Source of the DNA: an uncultured Fibrobacter sp.
GTDB lineage: Bacteria; Fibrobacterota; Fibrobacteria; Fibrobacterales; Fibrobacteraceae
Reading direction: 5' to 3'
Assembly (NCBI GenBank): GCA_946186895.1
Contig: CAMHOW010000008.1
Span: 1-64,000 of the forward strand
DNA: 64,000 nt
The translations under genes and the position numbers were made by a program. This document shows, in pieces, positions 28,801-37,407 of this stretch (the first letter of the stretch is position 1; every line of letters starts with the position of its first letter). The notes beneath the pieces were generated by a model. The model was not told the DNA's origin. It did no database searches and worked only from the letters and a program-made list of their open reading frames with translations.

Positions 28801-29591
28801 TCCACCGTACCCCATTCCGACACGAACACGGAAAGGCCCGCATTCATGGCCGACACGGCATTGGAGCCTTCGCCTCCGGTAGAATGGGATCCCGCATAAA
28901 AGTGGAAGGTATAAGCCACATTGTTCTTGGAGTCCCTTACCGTGTTGCCAATGGCGTCATTGGGGTGTTGGTCCCAGTTGCGGTTGCCCACCAACACCAG
29001 GTTGTCGGAATACTTACGGATTTCTTCAATCACGGATTCTGCATAGTTCTTGATGGTGCCCCAAGACTGGGAAGTAGGCTCGTTGAACACCTCGAAAATC
29101 ACGTTGTCGTAGCCACCCCACTTCTGGGCCATATAGCTAAAGAACTGCTTGGCATTGTTCACGTTGTCGCTGGCCTTGTGGCTGTGGTAATCGATAATCA
29201 CGTAGATATCGTTATCGATGGCCGCCTGCACCACGGTATTCATCAACGCCTGATACCTGGACGTATTGGTAAAGTAGTTGCCGGAACCCCAGTCTTCGTC
29301 TACGCCCATGGGGGCGCGAATCAGCTGAATGTTCTGCTTAGACACCAAGCCGCTCACGATGTCAGAAGTCCAGAAGGGGGAACCCACGTCGCTGGAGATA
29401 CTCCAGAAAAGGCTCATGCCCTGCACGGCCACTTCGGCACCGCTCTTGACGCCCTCACAGGAACCGTAAATCTGGCCCTTGCTACCGGCCTTGCCGGCCA
29501 TAAGCTGACCGTATTGGCTTACCGGGCCGACACGGCCAAATGAAAGTGAAACGAGGCAAAACGCCAACACCCAGAAAAATGTCTTTTTCAT
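25845..29591 (-). CDS. GH5 cellulase with CBM11-like, CBM4/9-like, InlB-like modules and T9SS-type C-terminal domain
   Basis: IDYHSH, VIFEVFNEP, FVSEWGT catalytic motifs; SSSS linkers; IDVFDMQGRPLARF C-terminus. Confidence 0.9.
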   Translation of the reverse strand: MKKTFFWVLAFCLVSLSFGRVGPVSQYGQLMAGKAGSKGQIYGSCEGVKSGAEVAVQGMSLFWSISSDVGSPFWTSDIVSGLVSKQNIQLIRAPMGVDEDWGSGNYFTNTSRYQALMNTVVQAAIDNDIYVIIDYHSHKASDNVNNAKQFFSYMAQKWGGYDNVIFEVFNEPTSQSWGTIKNYAESVIEEIRKYSDNLVLVGNRNWDQHPNDAIGNTVRDSKNNVAYTFHFYAGSHSTGGEGSNAVSAMNAGLSVFVSEWGTVDASGNGGFSSGNSATWYSWMKDHKLSGANWSVSNKPESASYFNGSAWNYTESGQWVNNNIFKYLPTSYSKCGNAPSSSNSNPSSSSTVNPGSSASQGVTNKPLLVDNFEDGNYTSLWNSLWGIYNDNDKQAKSTIDTSMVSGNSSSKAIQITYRLDKGSYEYSPFVGLVVSANADEVTTEDLTACTAIQYDYKGGAHDFRVESSVDVEYNYHKKAVNSSNGWKTQTVYWADLAQETGWGIPASVSDVQRAVRAFSWQIQGTTGTNGTLQIDNVKCLGLKEASSSSVASSSSVKPSSSSAQPPSSSSMQSSSSVKPSSSSVASSSSAPLVITGNLTQTVLRGESMSPVIFTNVNSFQRNSQNIYYLNMTRSGNVLTLDATVPASANLGTFRENFRVNGTAYTMVLTVRESSSSSVQSSSSVSSSSQTPASSAAASSASVSNDWQSNTQLTVNGNGDVVIGQSEGWTPDRVVTKGLGEVENNKSYTLSFDASIQQNTMDMSVSLGSYCNGTVELDGDEGTQSYTCTFKATKTENVTLTLTMPGSRWEPVTISNLSLKLADGHEVLSSSSVAPSSSSAEVVKYDIKFVVNGKTVQTIKVAKGEMPEAPTSVELPKNDAQYSYSFGGWTPEIVAVTGPATYTANIVQTLNAYKITFLNYDNSELWWAEVNYGKVPVYAGPEPTRESSKSFRYEFKGWNPELKKVVGKASYVAVYNEIPLTASSSSAQESSSSEQPSSSAETSSSSVASSASTGVVVSGDLTQNVVKGADFETVTFTNVTSFNKETYYIWWLSYDYVGNTLTISNSQSTQWLQAGDWNEKINVNGTQYEIKVTVVEPESSAASSSSSNGTSSASRPSSSSMGYDIASCNSGVFSSSAGNVTPASNGSVTPASNGSVVPASNDSVIPASNGSSTLALRGAVKFPVSVSLNGRMLQVAGGLATIDVFDMQGRPLARFDQVSGAVGLEMLNSGNYILRIKSGGQVQNRRIMLK

Positions 29592-29699
29592 ACAACACCC
29601 ATCTCTTTTTGTTGTTATCTATCTAAAAATAATTCCAGGAAAGCCATTATCCAAGCCAAATTATGGTTACAATCTGTTACTCCCGTATACAAAAAAAGA

Positions 29700-29758
29700 G
29701 GCCCTCAAAAAGCCCCTTTTTTAGCAAAAAAGGCGGGCATTAACCCGCCTCTTTGCGT
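29700..29758. terminator. Two terminator-like hairpins (gaggccctcaaaaagcccctttttt; aggcgggcattaacccgcctcttt)
   Basis: Stem-loops with T tracts in the GH5/CBM intergenic region. Confidence 0.55.
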
Positions 29759-29797
29759 TTCCGCGCTTGAACGCGGAACTTGTTTACAAAGTTTTAC

Positions 29798-31426
29798 TTA
29801 GCGAACCTGCATACGCACGGTCTTTACCATGGAGCCCTGCTGCACGCGGATGATGTAGGCACCCTTGCTCATGTTAGCAAAGCTGTGAGCGAAGCTACCG
29901 GCGGTCATGTTTTCGCTGTGGCTTTCGATAGCGTGGCCCATCATGTCGAACACCTGGACCTTCACGAGACCAGCCTTGGCGACAGACACCTGCAGGGTGT
30001 TGCCATGGAGGGTAGCGGAGAGACCTGCAGGAGCGGCAACCACGCCAATCGCCGTATTCATGCCGGGGTTGGTGGCATTATTGTTATTGGCATTATTGTT
30101 GGCATTGTTATTGTTGGCATTGTTGTTGGCAGCGTTACTATTGCTGGAAGCGGGGATTGTGCTGCTAGAAGAGGGCTTAGTAGTGGCAGCACCCAAGGTA
30201 CCAACGCACTTCACGTTGTCAATAGACAAAGATGTACCCAGATTAGCTGCGGAAAACTTTTCGTCTACCACCCAAGTCAACCTGGACACCTTGGCCCAAG
30301 AGAACGCAACAACAGTGGCGCCAGTAACAGTAGAAATCCAATCCGGCTGTGCCATAGTAGAAACGGTCACCGTCTTCCAGTCCGTAGAAGCAGGCTGGTC
30401 GGTAGCCACATGTTCCCAGCCCTTGTTGACCGTCACGCCGTCCACGGTGGAACGCATACGGTGGCCAGAGCCCTTGTAATCGTACTGAACCGCAGTACAA
30501 CCAGAGAGTACACCCGAAGTAAAGGCAACTTCCATACCCACAGAGGTATAGATTTCATCCTTGTCGCTACCCGGAGTAATGCCACTTATACCCTTCATTG
30601 TAACCCAATGATTGGTGCCATCGGCACTATCCAGAATATCCCAAGATTCATTGGCATCCTGTGTATTGCCAACTTTACCACCGGCAGTGTAAATGTACCA
30701 GTAGGCCGTTTTACTGAGAGTTTCGGCAGTGGTATTGGCATCTTCGAAGTCATCGATGACGACAGCTGTAGAAGGAGTCGTTGTCGAAGAAGAACCGGGG
30801 GTATAACCGGCACAGTTCACATCGTCAATGTAGAGGTAGTCAGAGGTCGCAGTGCCCTTAACTTCCCAAGACAGAGAAACCACATTGGCCATATTCAAGG
30901 AAAGCGTTGTTCCCCAGCCTGTAGCCTGCTTAAGTTGAGATACAGAAACGGAGGCATTGGTCCAACTGGTGCTGCCATCAAGAGCATATGCATGCCTATT
31001 GTAGCCAGTGAGGTCACCAGAGTCGTCACCGTTCATTGTTGCCTTCAAGTTGTGGCCGGCACCCTTATACTTATAGGAAATCGTGGTGCAACCAGAAAGG
31101 CCTCCGGCAACATTCACAGCAAGAACCACGTAAGGATCGTCGGGATTGCTGCCCTTGGCCAAGCTAATGCCGGTCAGGCCAGCCCCATACTTAGAACCAC
31201 CAGCAGCGGCTTCTTCCATCACGACAACAAGGCCATACTGGTCTTTCGTATTTGTATACGTAGACGCACCCTTGTCATTTACATCGGTATAAGCGTACCA
31301 AGCGTCCTTGGCACCGCCGGTATTAGCCAAACCATCACCGTCTTCGAAATCATCGAGATTGGCGGTAGTCTGGGCGAAAGACATAGCTGTTGTTGCACAA
31401 AGTGCAGCCACAAAGATTTTTTTCAT
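29798..31426 (-). CDS. Secreted non-catalytic protein with two CBM11-like modules and T9SS-type C-terminal domain
   Basis: Two DDFEDG.../IDDFEDA... modules each ending in YIDDVNC / SIDNVKC; Asn/Ala linker; VQVFDMMGHAIESHSE C-terminus; no catalytic domain. Confidence 0.8.
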   Translation of the reverse strand: MKKIFVAALCATTAMSFAQTTANLDDFEDGDGLANTGGAKDAWYAYTDVNDKGASTYTNTKDQYGLVVVMEEAAAGGSKYGAGLTGISLAKGSNPDDPYVVLAVNVAGGLSGCTTISYKYKGAGHNLKATMNGDDSGDLTGYNRHAYALDGSTSWTNASVSVSQLKQATGWGTTLSLNMANVVSLSWEVKGTATSDYLYIDDVNCAGYTPGSSSTTTPSTAVVIDDFEDANTTAETLSKTAYWYIYTAGGKVGNTQDANESWDILDSADGTNHWVTMKGISGITPGSDKDEIYTSVGMEVAFTSGVLSGCTAVQYDYKGSGHRMRSTVDGVTVNKGWEHVATDQPASTDWKTVTVSTMAQPDWISTVTGATVVAFSWAKVSRLTWVVDEKFSAANLGTSLSIDNVKCVGTLGAATTKPSSSSTIPASSNSNAANNNANNNNANNNANNNNATNPGMNTAIGVVAAPAGLSATLHGNTLQVSVAKAGLVKVQVFDMMGHAIESHSENMTAGSFAHSFANMSKGAYIIRVQQGSMVKTVRMQVR

Positions 31427-31520
31427 TGTTTCTCTCCTAGTGAAAAAATCCCAATCATTTCCTCTAGGCCTATATAGTTTTTTATATAGGCCCCAACAAG
31501 TGAAATTTTAGTTTACAAAG

Positions 31521-32954
31521 CTATTTTAGCACGATTTGATGGCTTTTTTGGGCCAAACCAGAGCGAACCTGTAGTATATAGCGGCCGGGGGCCATCTTTT
31601 CAAGGTTCACAGTACCGGAAACCTGACCGAACTTGGCCATCAGGCGACCCTGCATATCGAACAGGTTGACCGACACATAGCCCTCACCCACAACCTGGAG
31701 GGTACGGCCTTCCAGAGTCACAGCGTGGGACAAGGCGTTCATACCATGAATGGCGGTATTGTCGTCCCAACCAGGGGCGTAAGAATTACTGGAATTCGGC
31801 ACAAAGGCGCTGGAACTAGACCTTGCTGTCCCGTTAGAGCTAGAAGACCGGCCCGCAGCGCTGGAGCTGGACGCAGCAGCCGGAGAACCTCCGCAGGCAG
31901 TGTAAATCTTGGGATTATTCGCCAGAAAGCCCTTCACCATGTTTCCGGAGGTGGAATAGCTCAGGCTATAGCGGGTCGCACCGCTACTAAAAGCCGCAGT
32001 TCCTTCTGAAATCTTGGAGGCGCTCCAGTTCGCCCAAGAAAGCTTATAGGAATCCATCCACTGCTGCCAGCTGTTGTTCTGGGAAACGTAGTTATTGGGG
32101 TCTCCCTTTCCGTCGGCAGTACCCGTACCCCATTCCGATACAAATACGGAAAGGCCCGCGTTCATGGCAGCAACAGCATTCGCCCCCTCAGAACCTGTTT
32201 TATGGGAGCCTGCGTAATAGTGGAATGTATAGGCGACATTTTGATCCTGGAGCGGTTCAGCAGTAGCCGCATTCGTATACTGGTCATAATAGGGTGTTCC
32301 CACCAAGACAAGGTTGTCCGAATACTGACGGATTGCCTGGATAACGGTTTTCGCATAGGGGGCGATCCCGCTTTTCCAGTAGCTTTTGGCGGCATCTTCA
32401 TCGGGCCATTTTTCACCACAGGAATTCTTAGGTTCATTGTAGATTTCAAAAATCACGTTATCGTACTTACCCCACTTCTGGGCCATTTCCGTAAAGAACT
32501 GTACCGCAGAATTCGTACTCTGTTCCGCGCAATGGCTATGCCAGTCGATAATGACGTAGATATCGTTATCAATGGCCCCCTGAACAACGGCGTTCATAAA
32601 GCCCTTTTGCTTATCGGGTTCAGAAGCGTACCCCTTTATGCCGTCACTCCAATCCTCGTTACCTGTAGCCATGGCACCTCGGACAATCTCGATTTTCATA
32701 TCGGAAACCATGCTGGAAACGCCCTCGGCTGTCCAAAATTCAACGGCATTTTTCATAAGGGACCAATAAAGGCTCATGCCCTTGACTTGGACGGGGGTAC
32801 TGTTATAGGCCGCACAGGAACCGAAAATGCGGCCCTTGCCGTTGGAATCCTTTCCGGCCTGAAGCTGGCCATACTGGCTCACGGGGCCCACACGGTTAGC
32901 CGCAAAAGACGAGGCGAACAGCGCCAAAGTCATGAAAAATGCGATTTTTTTCAT
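31521..32954 (-). CDS. GH5 cellulase with T9SS-type C-terminal domain
   Basis: IDWHSHC, VIFEIYNEP, FVSEWGTG; short SSSS linkers; VNLFDMQGRLMAKF C-terminus. Confidence 0.9.
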   Translation of the reverse strand: MKKIAFFMTLALFASSFAANRVGPVSQYGQLQAGKDSNGKGRIFGSCAAYNSTPVQVKGMSLYWSLMKNAVEFWTAEGVSSMVSDMKIEIVRGAMATGNEDWSDGIKGYASEPDKQKGFMNAVVQGAIDNDIYVIIDWHSHCAEQSTNSAVQFFTEMAQKWGKYDNVIFEIYNEPKNSCGEKWPDEDAAKSYWKSGIAPYAKTVIQAIRQYSDNLVLVGTPYYDQYTNAATAEPLQDQNVAYTFHYYAGSHKTGSEGANAVAAMNAGLSVFVSEWGTGTADGKGDPNNYVSQNNSWQQWMDSYKLSWANWSASKISEGTAAFSSGATRYSLSYSTSGNMVKGFLANNPKIYTACGGSPAAASSSSAAGRSSSSNGTARSSSSAFVPNSSNSYAPGWDDNTAIHGMNALSHAVTLEGRTLQVVGEGYVSVNLFDMQGRLMAKFGQVSGTVNLEKMAPGRYILQVRSGLAQKSHQIVLK

Positions 32955-33053
32955 AAAAATCCCTGGGATTGTAGGTGACACCTCCTAAAAATATTTTCCC
33001 AGAACCGACTTCGAACAAAGAAGCATGAAAAAAGATGTTACCGGTGTAAACAA

Positions 33054-33084
33054 GAAAGGCGGGGATTCCCCGCCTTTTTCGTCA
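33054..33084 (-). terminator. Terminator-like hairpin (aaaggcggggattccccgccttttt)
   Basis: GC-rich inverted repeat with flanking A/T runs, downstream of the 33098-36712 gene. Confidence 0.65.
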
Positions 33085-33097
33085 TTTTTGAGCTTGA

Positions 33098-36000
33098 CTA
33101 GCGAACTTGCATACGCAAGGTCTTCACCATGGAGCCCTGACGCACACGGACAATGTAGGCGCCCTTGCCCAGCTTGGCAAAGTCGTGGGCAAAGCTGCCT
33201 GCCGCCATGCTCTCGCTATGGCTTTCAATGGCATGGCCCATCATGTCGAACACCTGGACCTTCACGAGACCGGCACGGGCGACAGAGACCACCAGGGTCT
33301 TACCCATGATAGAGGCATCGAGACCGGCCGGAGAAGCGATGTCACCGATAGCCATGCCGTAACCGTTATCATTGCCGTTGATGTTGCCGTTATTGGTTCC
33401 GTTATTGCCAGCACCACCGTTATTGGCTCCAGAGCTGGAACCAGGCTTTACACCGGCACTAGAACTGGAGACGGGCTTCACGCTAGAGCTGGATTTCGGC
33501 TTCACACTGGAGCTGGACTTCGGAGTCGGCAAGGAACCGATACAGGTCACGTTGTCGACATCCAGATTCGTGCCGCGGTCAGCATTCGCAATCTTTTCGT
33601 CTACGACCCAAGCCATCTTCACCACCTGTGCCCAGGAGAAGGTCTTCTTCTCGGTTGCAGGAATCCAGGTCGGCTGAGCCAGGTCGGCTGCAATAACCGT
33701 TACCTGAGTCCAGGCAGAGGCCTTGGGCTGGATGTCCGTAACATGTTCGTATCCCTCATCAGGCGTTACCGTAGACACAGAAGCACGGAACTTGTGAGCG
33801 GAACCCCTATAGTCATAAGTGATTGCCGTGCAGTTGGTAAATGCGCTGGTCGGGATATCCAGGCCCATACCTACAGAGGGGTACGTTGTCGCACCGTAGG
33901 TAATGCCAGAAATACCTTCCATAGCAACGTAGGCGTTTTCGCCGTCAATGCGGACCATATCCCAGGACTTCGTCTTGGTGTCCTGTTTGTTGGTCACGGA
34001 ACCACCTGCCTTGTAAATGTACCAGTATGCCTCGCCCAGAGATTCGGACTGGGTGTTTTCATCCTGGAAGTCATCAATAACGGCAAAGCCCGGAGTAGAG
34101 GCAGAAGAGTTCGGAGAGGTCGAGCTGCTGCTAGTATTCATTTCGGTCCACTTACCATCGACGCACTTCAGGTCAGAGGAGCCCACATGGATTTCTTGAC
34201 CTTCTGTACATTCCGGCTCGGCAGAAGATGACGAGGGCACAACCGTTCCCGAGCTGCTAGAGCCGCCAATATCGGGTAAAGTACCGACACACTGGACATT
34301 GTCAACGTCAAGGTAGGTACCACGTTGGGCATCCTTAATCTTTTCGTCCACCACCCATACTAGTTGATAAACCAAATTCCAAGCAAAGTCTTGCTTCTCT
34401 GTTTTGGGAATCCAAGACGGCTGAGCGAGATCGTCCACACCCACTGTTACCGTTGTCCAAGAAGTGGCCTTGTTCTGGGCGTCTGTAGCGTGCTCATACC
34501 CGCTTTCTGCAGTCACCGTACTCATGGCCGCCCGGAACATATGGCCGGAGCCCTTGTAGTCGTACTTGATAGCAGTGCACCCCGCCAATGCAGACGCAGG
34601 AATATTCATGGACATACCCACAGAAGGATATGATTTATCACCGTAAGTTATATCGGAAATGTCTTCCATAGCGACATAGTAGTTGTTCGAATTACCACGA
34701 ACCATATCCCACACTTGATCGGCGCCCTGAGTATTGGAAATCGAGCCTCCTGCAGTATACAGGAACCAATAACCATCTTCGCCCAAGGTCTCCACACCTG
34801 TATTTCCGTCATCCACATCATCAATCATGACAACTGTAGAAACGGTAGAAGAGCTGCTAACCTTGACTTCAGTCCATTCACCATCAACGCAAAGCATGTG
34901 GGTCGAACCTACATCGATGGTTTCACCGTCTTCGCACGTGGGGTTCACATGGGAACTGGAAGAAACCGTCACGGAACTGGAGGAACTCTTGGGCTTCGAG
35001 GAGCTAGAACTGCCTGCAGCAGACGAACTGGAAACCCGCTCAATGGTTCCACCGACACAACGCAAATCATCGATATACAGATAATTAGCATCATCCGTGT
35101 CTTCCACGACCCAAGCGAACTTGTCAATCTTCTTTTTGTTCAAGGTCACCTTAGGAGAACCCTCCCAATTCGCCTGCTGTAAATCACTCCAATCAACGGT
35201 AGCGGTCTTCCAAGACTTAGAAGCAAGAATATCTGTAGTATGGTAGTTATAATCTTCCACTTCAGGAGTTTGCACCTTAAAAGTATGAGCGGCACCCTTG
35301 TACTTGTATTCTAAACTTTCGCAAGAAGACAGGTCGTAAACACTTTCATCTTCATTAAGATTCAAGCCCAAGGCTACATAGGGATCGTAAATGTACGTCC
35401 CCGCATTCAAAACGATTCCCTTCAATGCGGCCATACCTTCTGTGGAATTGTCAGCCGCAAAAACCACAATATAGCCGTCTCCTTCATCATTAGCAGCATT
35501 GGTTATAGAAGATTTTCCATTCCCATTCGCGGCATCGGGTTCACCCTTATCGGTGTAGGCATACCAAGAACCACCGGTAAAGGCAGTTCCATCGCCATCC
35601 TCAAAATCATCGATGAATTCTTCATCAGCCTGAACACTGCTAGAAGAACCGGAAGTACCAGTTCTCCAAGAGACAGACGCCGCATGGCTAGCCAACTGAT
35701 CATAAACATACTTACCCGATGTTGAATATCCATCATAACTCCAGTTTGTGGGATTCGTATAGGTAGACTGCCCCCGGAATGCAGAAGCGGCCTCATCCTT
35801 GTTGCTCACAGACCAGTTACACCAAGAAATCATCTTCTGATCAAGGAAAGTCATCCAAGCATCAGCATCAGTGGTATTATAGAGTTCCTTACCATCAGCT
35901 GTACCCACGCCCCATTCCGTTACAAACACCGTAAGGCCTGCCTGAATCGCACTGCTGACACGCTGAACAAACGTCGAATAGCCATCCCATTGGCCACCAT

Positions 36001-36712
36001 CTGTATGATGAGAGTTTGCATAGAAATGGAATGTGTAAGCCACGTTATTTTTAGAATCCGTCACCTTGCTATTGATTGCCTCTTCCGGATGGGCGGAGTA
36101 TTCGCTGTTTCCCACTACAATGAGGTTGTCTGTTCCACCATTGGATCGAATTACAGAAATAATGGTGTTAGCGTAGGTTTTGACCGTACCCCACATATTT
36201 GCATCTTTGGGTTCGTTAAAAATTTCAAATATCACATTGGGATAACTGCCCCACTTGCTCGCCATGCGAGTGAAGAAAGTCGTAGCGTCCGTTATTTCGT
36301 CGTTGGCATAATGAGAATGATAGTCAATAATGACATAGATGTCGTTATCAATGGCAGCCTGAATAACGGCGTCATCGGCATCTAGAGAGGCCGTCGAGTT
36401 ACCCGCATTTTGGGTACTAGGCGTACCATGGGCAACGCGGATAATTTCAACTTTCCACTTATCTACGAGGGCATTTATTACAGAAGCGGTATAGAAGGGC
36501 GATCCAGCATCCCAATAATCCCAGTACATGCTCATACCCTTGAGCTGAACCTTTTCTGTGCCTGATTTGGAACCGTAGAGGTAACCACCACTAGCCTGCA
36601 AGCTACCGTAATAACTCACCGGGCCCACCCGCGTCGGCTGAATTTTATCTGCCGCAAAAGAAAAACTTGCTAGGGCAAGTGCCATGAGGATTGCAATCTT
36701 CTTCATACTCAT
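33098..36712 (-). CDS. GH5 cellulase with three CBM11-like modules and T9SS-type C-terminal domain
   Basis: IDYHSHY, VIFEIFNEP, FVTEWGVG; three IDDF/IDDV...YIDD/DVDN modules; VQVFDMMGHAIESHSE C-terminus. Confidence 0.9.
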   Translation of the reverse strand: MSMKKIAILMALALASFSFAADKIQPTRVGPVSYYGSLQASGGYLYGSKSGTEKVQLKGMSMYWDYWDAGSPFYTASVINALVDKWKVEIIRVAHGTPSTQNAGNSTASLDADDAVIQAAIDNDIYVIIDYHSHYANDEITDATTFFTRMASKWGSYPNVIFEIFNEPKDANMWGTVKTYANTIISVIRSNGGTDNLIVVGNSEYSAHPEEAINSKVTDSKNNVAYTFHFYANSHHTDGGQWDGYSTFVQRVSSAIQAGLTVFVTEWGVGTADGKELYNTTDADAWMTFLDQKMISWCNWSVSNKDEAASAFRGQSTYTNPTNWSYDGYSTSGKYVYDQLASHAASVSWRTGTSGSSSSVQADEEFIDDFEDGDGTAFTGGSWYAYTDKGEPDAANGNGKSSITNAANDEGDGYIVVFAADNSTEGMAALKGIVLNAGTYIYDPYVALGLNLNEDESVYDLSSCESLEYKYKGAAHTFKVQTPEVEDYNYHTTDILASKSWKTATVDWSDLQQANWEGSPKVTLNKKKIDKFAWVVEDTDDANYLYIDDLRCVGGTIERVSSSSAAGSSSSSKPKSSSSSVTVSSSSHVNPTCEDGETIDVGSTHMLCVDGEWTEVKVSSSSTVSTVVMIDDVDDGNTGVETLGEDGYWFLYTAGGSISNTQGADQVWDMVRGNSNNYYVAMEDISDITYGDKSYPSVGMSMNIPASALAGCTAIKYDYKGSGHMFRAAMSTVTAESGYEHATDAQNKATSWTTVTVGVDDLAQPSWIPKTEKQDFAWNLVYQLVWVVDEKIKDAQRGTYLDVDNVQCVGTLPDIGGSSSSGTVVPSSSSAEPECTEGQEIHVGSSDLKCVDGKWTEMNTSSSSTSPNSSASTPGFAVIDDFQDENTQSESLGEAYWYIYKAGGSVTNKQDTKTKSWDMVRIDGENAYVAMEGISGITYGATTYPSVGMGLDIPTSAFTNCTAITYDYRGSAHKFRASVSTVTPDEGYEHVTDIQPKASAWTQVTVIAADLAQPTWIPATEKKTFSWAQVVKMAWVVDEKIANADRGTNLDVDNVTCIGSLPTPKSSSSVKPKSSSSVKPVSSSSAGVKPGSSSGANNGGAGNNGTNNGNINGNDNGYGMAIGDIASPAGLDASIMGKTLVVSVARAGLVKVQVFDMMGHAIESHSESMAAGSFAHDFAKLGKGAYIVRVRQGSMVKTLRMQVR

Positions 36713-36759
36713 TATCCTTTTGAAGAAACCAATTTTTTAAAAGATACTAAAAAAAGGAG

Positions 36760-36821
36760 ATGCCCGGTCAAGCCGGGCATGACAGTATGCAAAGGAATTG
36801 CCTGGATTTACCAAGCATGAC
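36760..36821. repeat. REP-like hairpins ending CATGAC
   Basis: atgcccggtcaagccgggcatgac and attgcctggatttaccaagcatgac. Confidence 0.55.
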
Positions 36822-36871
36822 AAGAAAAGGCAGGCCAGGGCCCGCCTTTTCATTAAATCGTTGCAAACGAA

Positions 36872-37309
36872 TTAGTTTTCGTTGTTGTGCATTTCCATCT
36901 GTTCGCGGTCCATCGTGTGCTGCAAGTATTCCTTGAAGTCACGGTCGATGTTCACACCGTCGAAGTCGATGTCATCGTTTTCCAACACGAACACGGCGCT
37001 GGGGTTATCGAGCCAGCCGACCACGTCCACGCCTTCCAACTTCATGGACTTGTCGCCAGCAGCCTGAGCCACGTATTCCACCTTGGACTTGGGAACCCAG
37101 CCCTGACCGCAGTTGCCCTTGACCAGAACTTCAGTGTCGCCGTCCTTAACGATGGTAAGTTCGTCGTTAAAACCTGCAGTGCAAACCACAGATCCACCGC
37201 CCTTTTCCTTGGTCAGGTCGATATCGCCCAACTTGGACTTCACTTTGTTCGGTGCGGCGAAAGCAGCGGCAACCATCAGGGAAAGAGCAACAAATAAAAC
37301 CTTTTTCAT
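36872..37309 (-). CDS. Hypothetical secreted protein
   Basis: MKKVLFVALSLMVAAAFAA signal peptide; no recognised family. Confidence 0.6.
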   Translation of the reverse strand: MKKVLFVALSLMVAAAFAAPNKVKSKLGDIDLTKEKGGGSVVCTAGFNDELTIVKDGDTEVLVKGNCGQGWVPKSKVEYVAQAAGDKSMKLEGVDVVGWLDNPSAVFVLENDDIDFDGVNIDRDFKEYLQHTMDREQMEMHNNEN

Positions 37310-37407
37310 GTTATTCCTCAATAAACATGGTAAAATATACAACAATGCAATAGGAATATACCTTTTATTTTGGCAAATTGGGAGATATTCTGTTAAATTT
37401 TTACGAT

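Noticed and set aside
28032-29543. 503-aa plus-strand ORF opposite a GH5 gene (and similar ones at 29780, 32202, 33107, 59228)
   Set aside because: Antisense shadows of secreted-protein genes with GH5/CBM11/GH9 motifs on the minus strand.
19573-36712. Genomic island delivered by a mobile element
   Set aside because: No integrase, transposase, tRNA or flanking direct repeat found; paralogous clustering is explained as well by local duplication.
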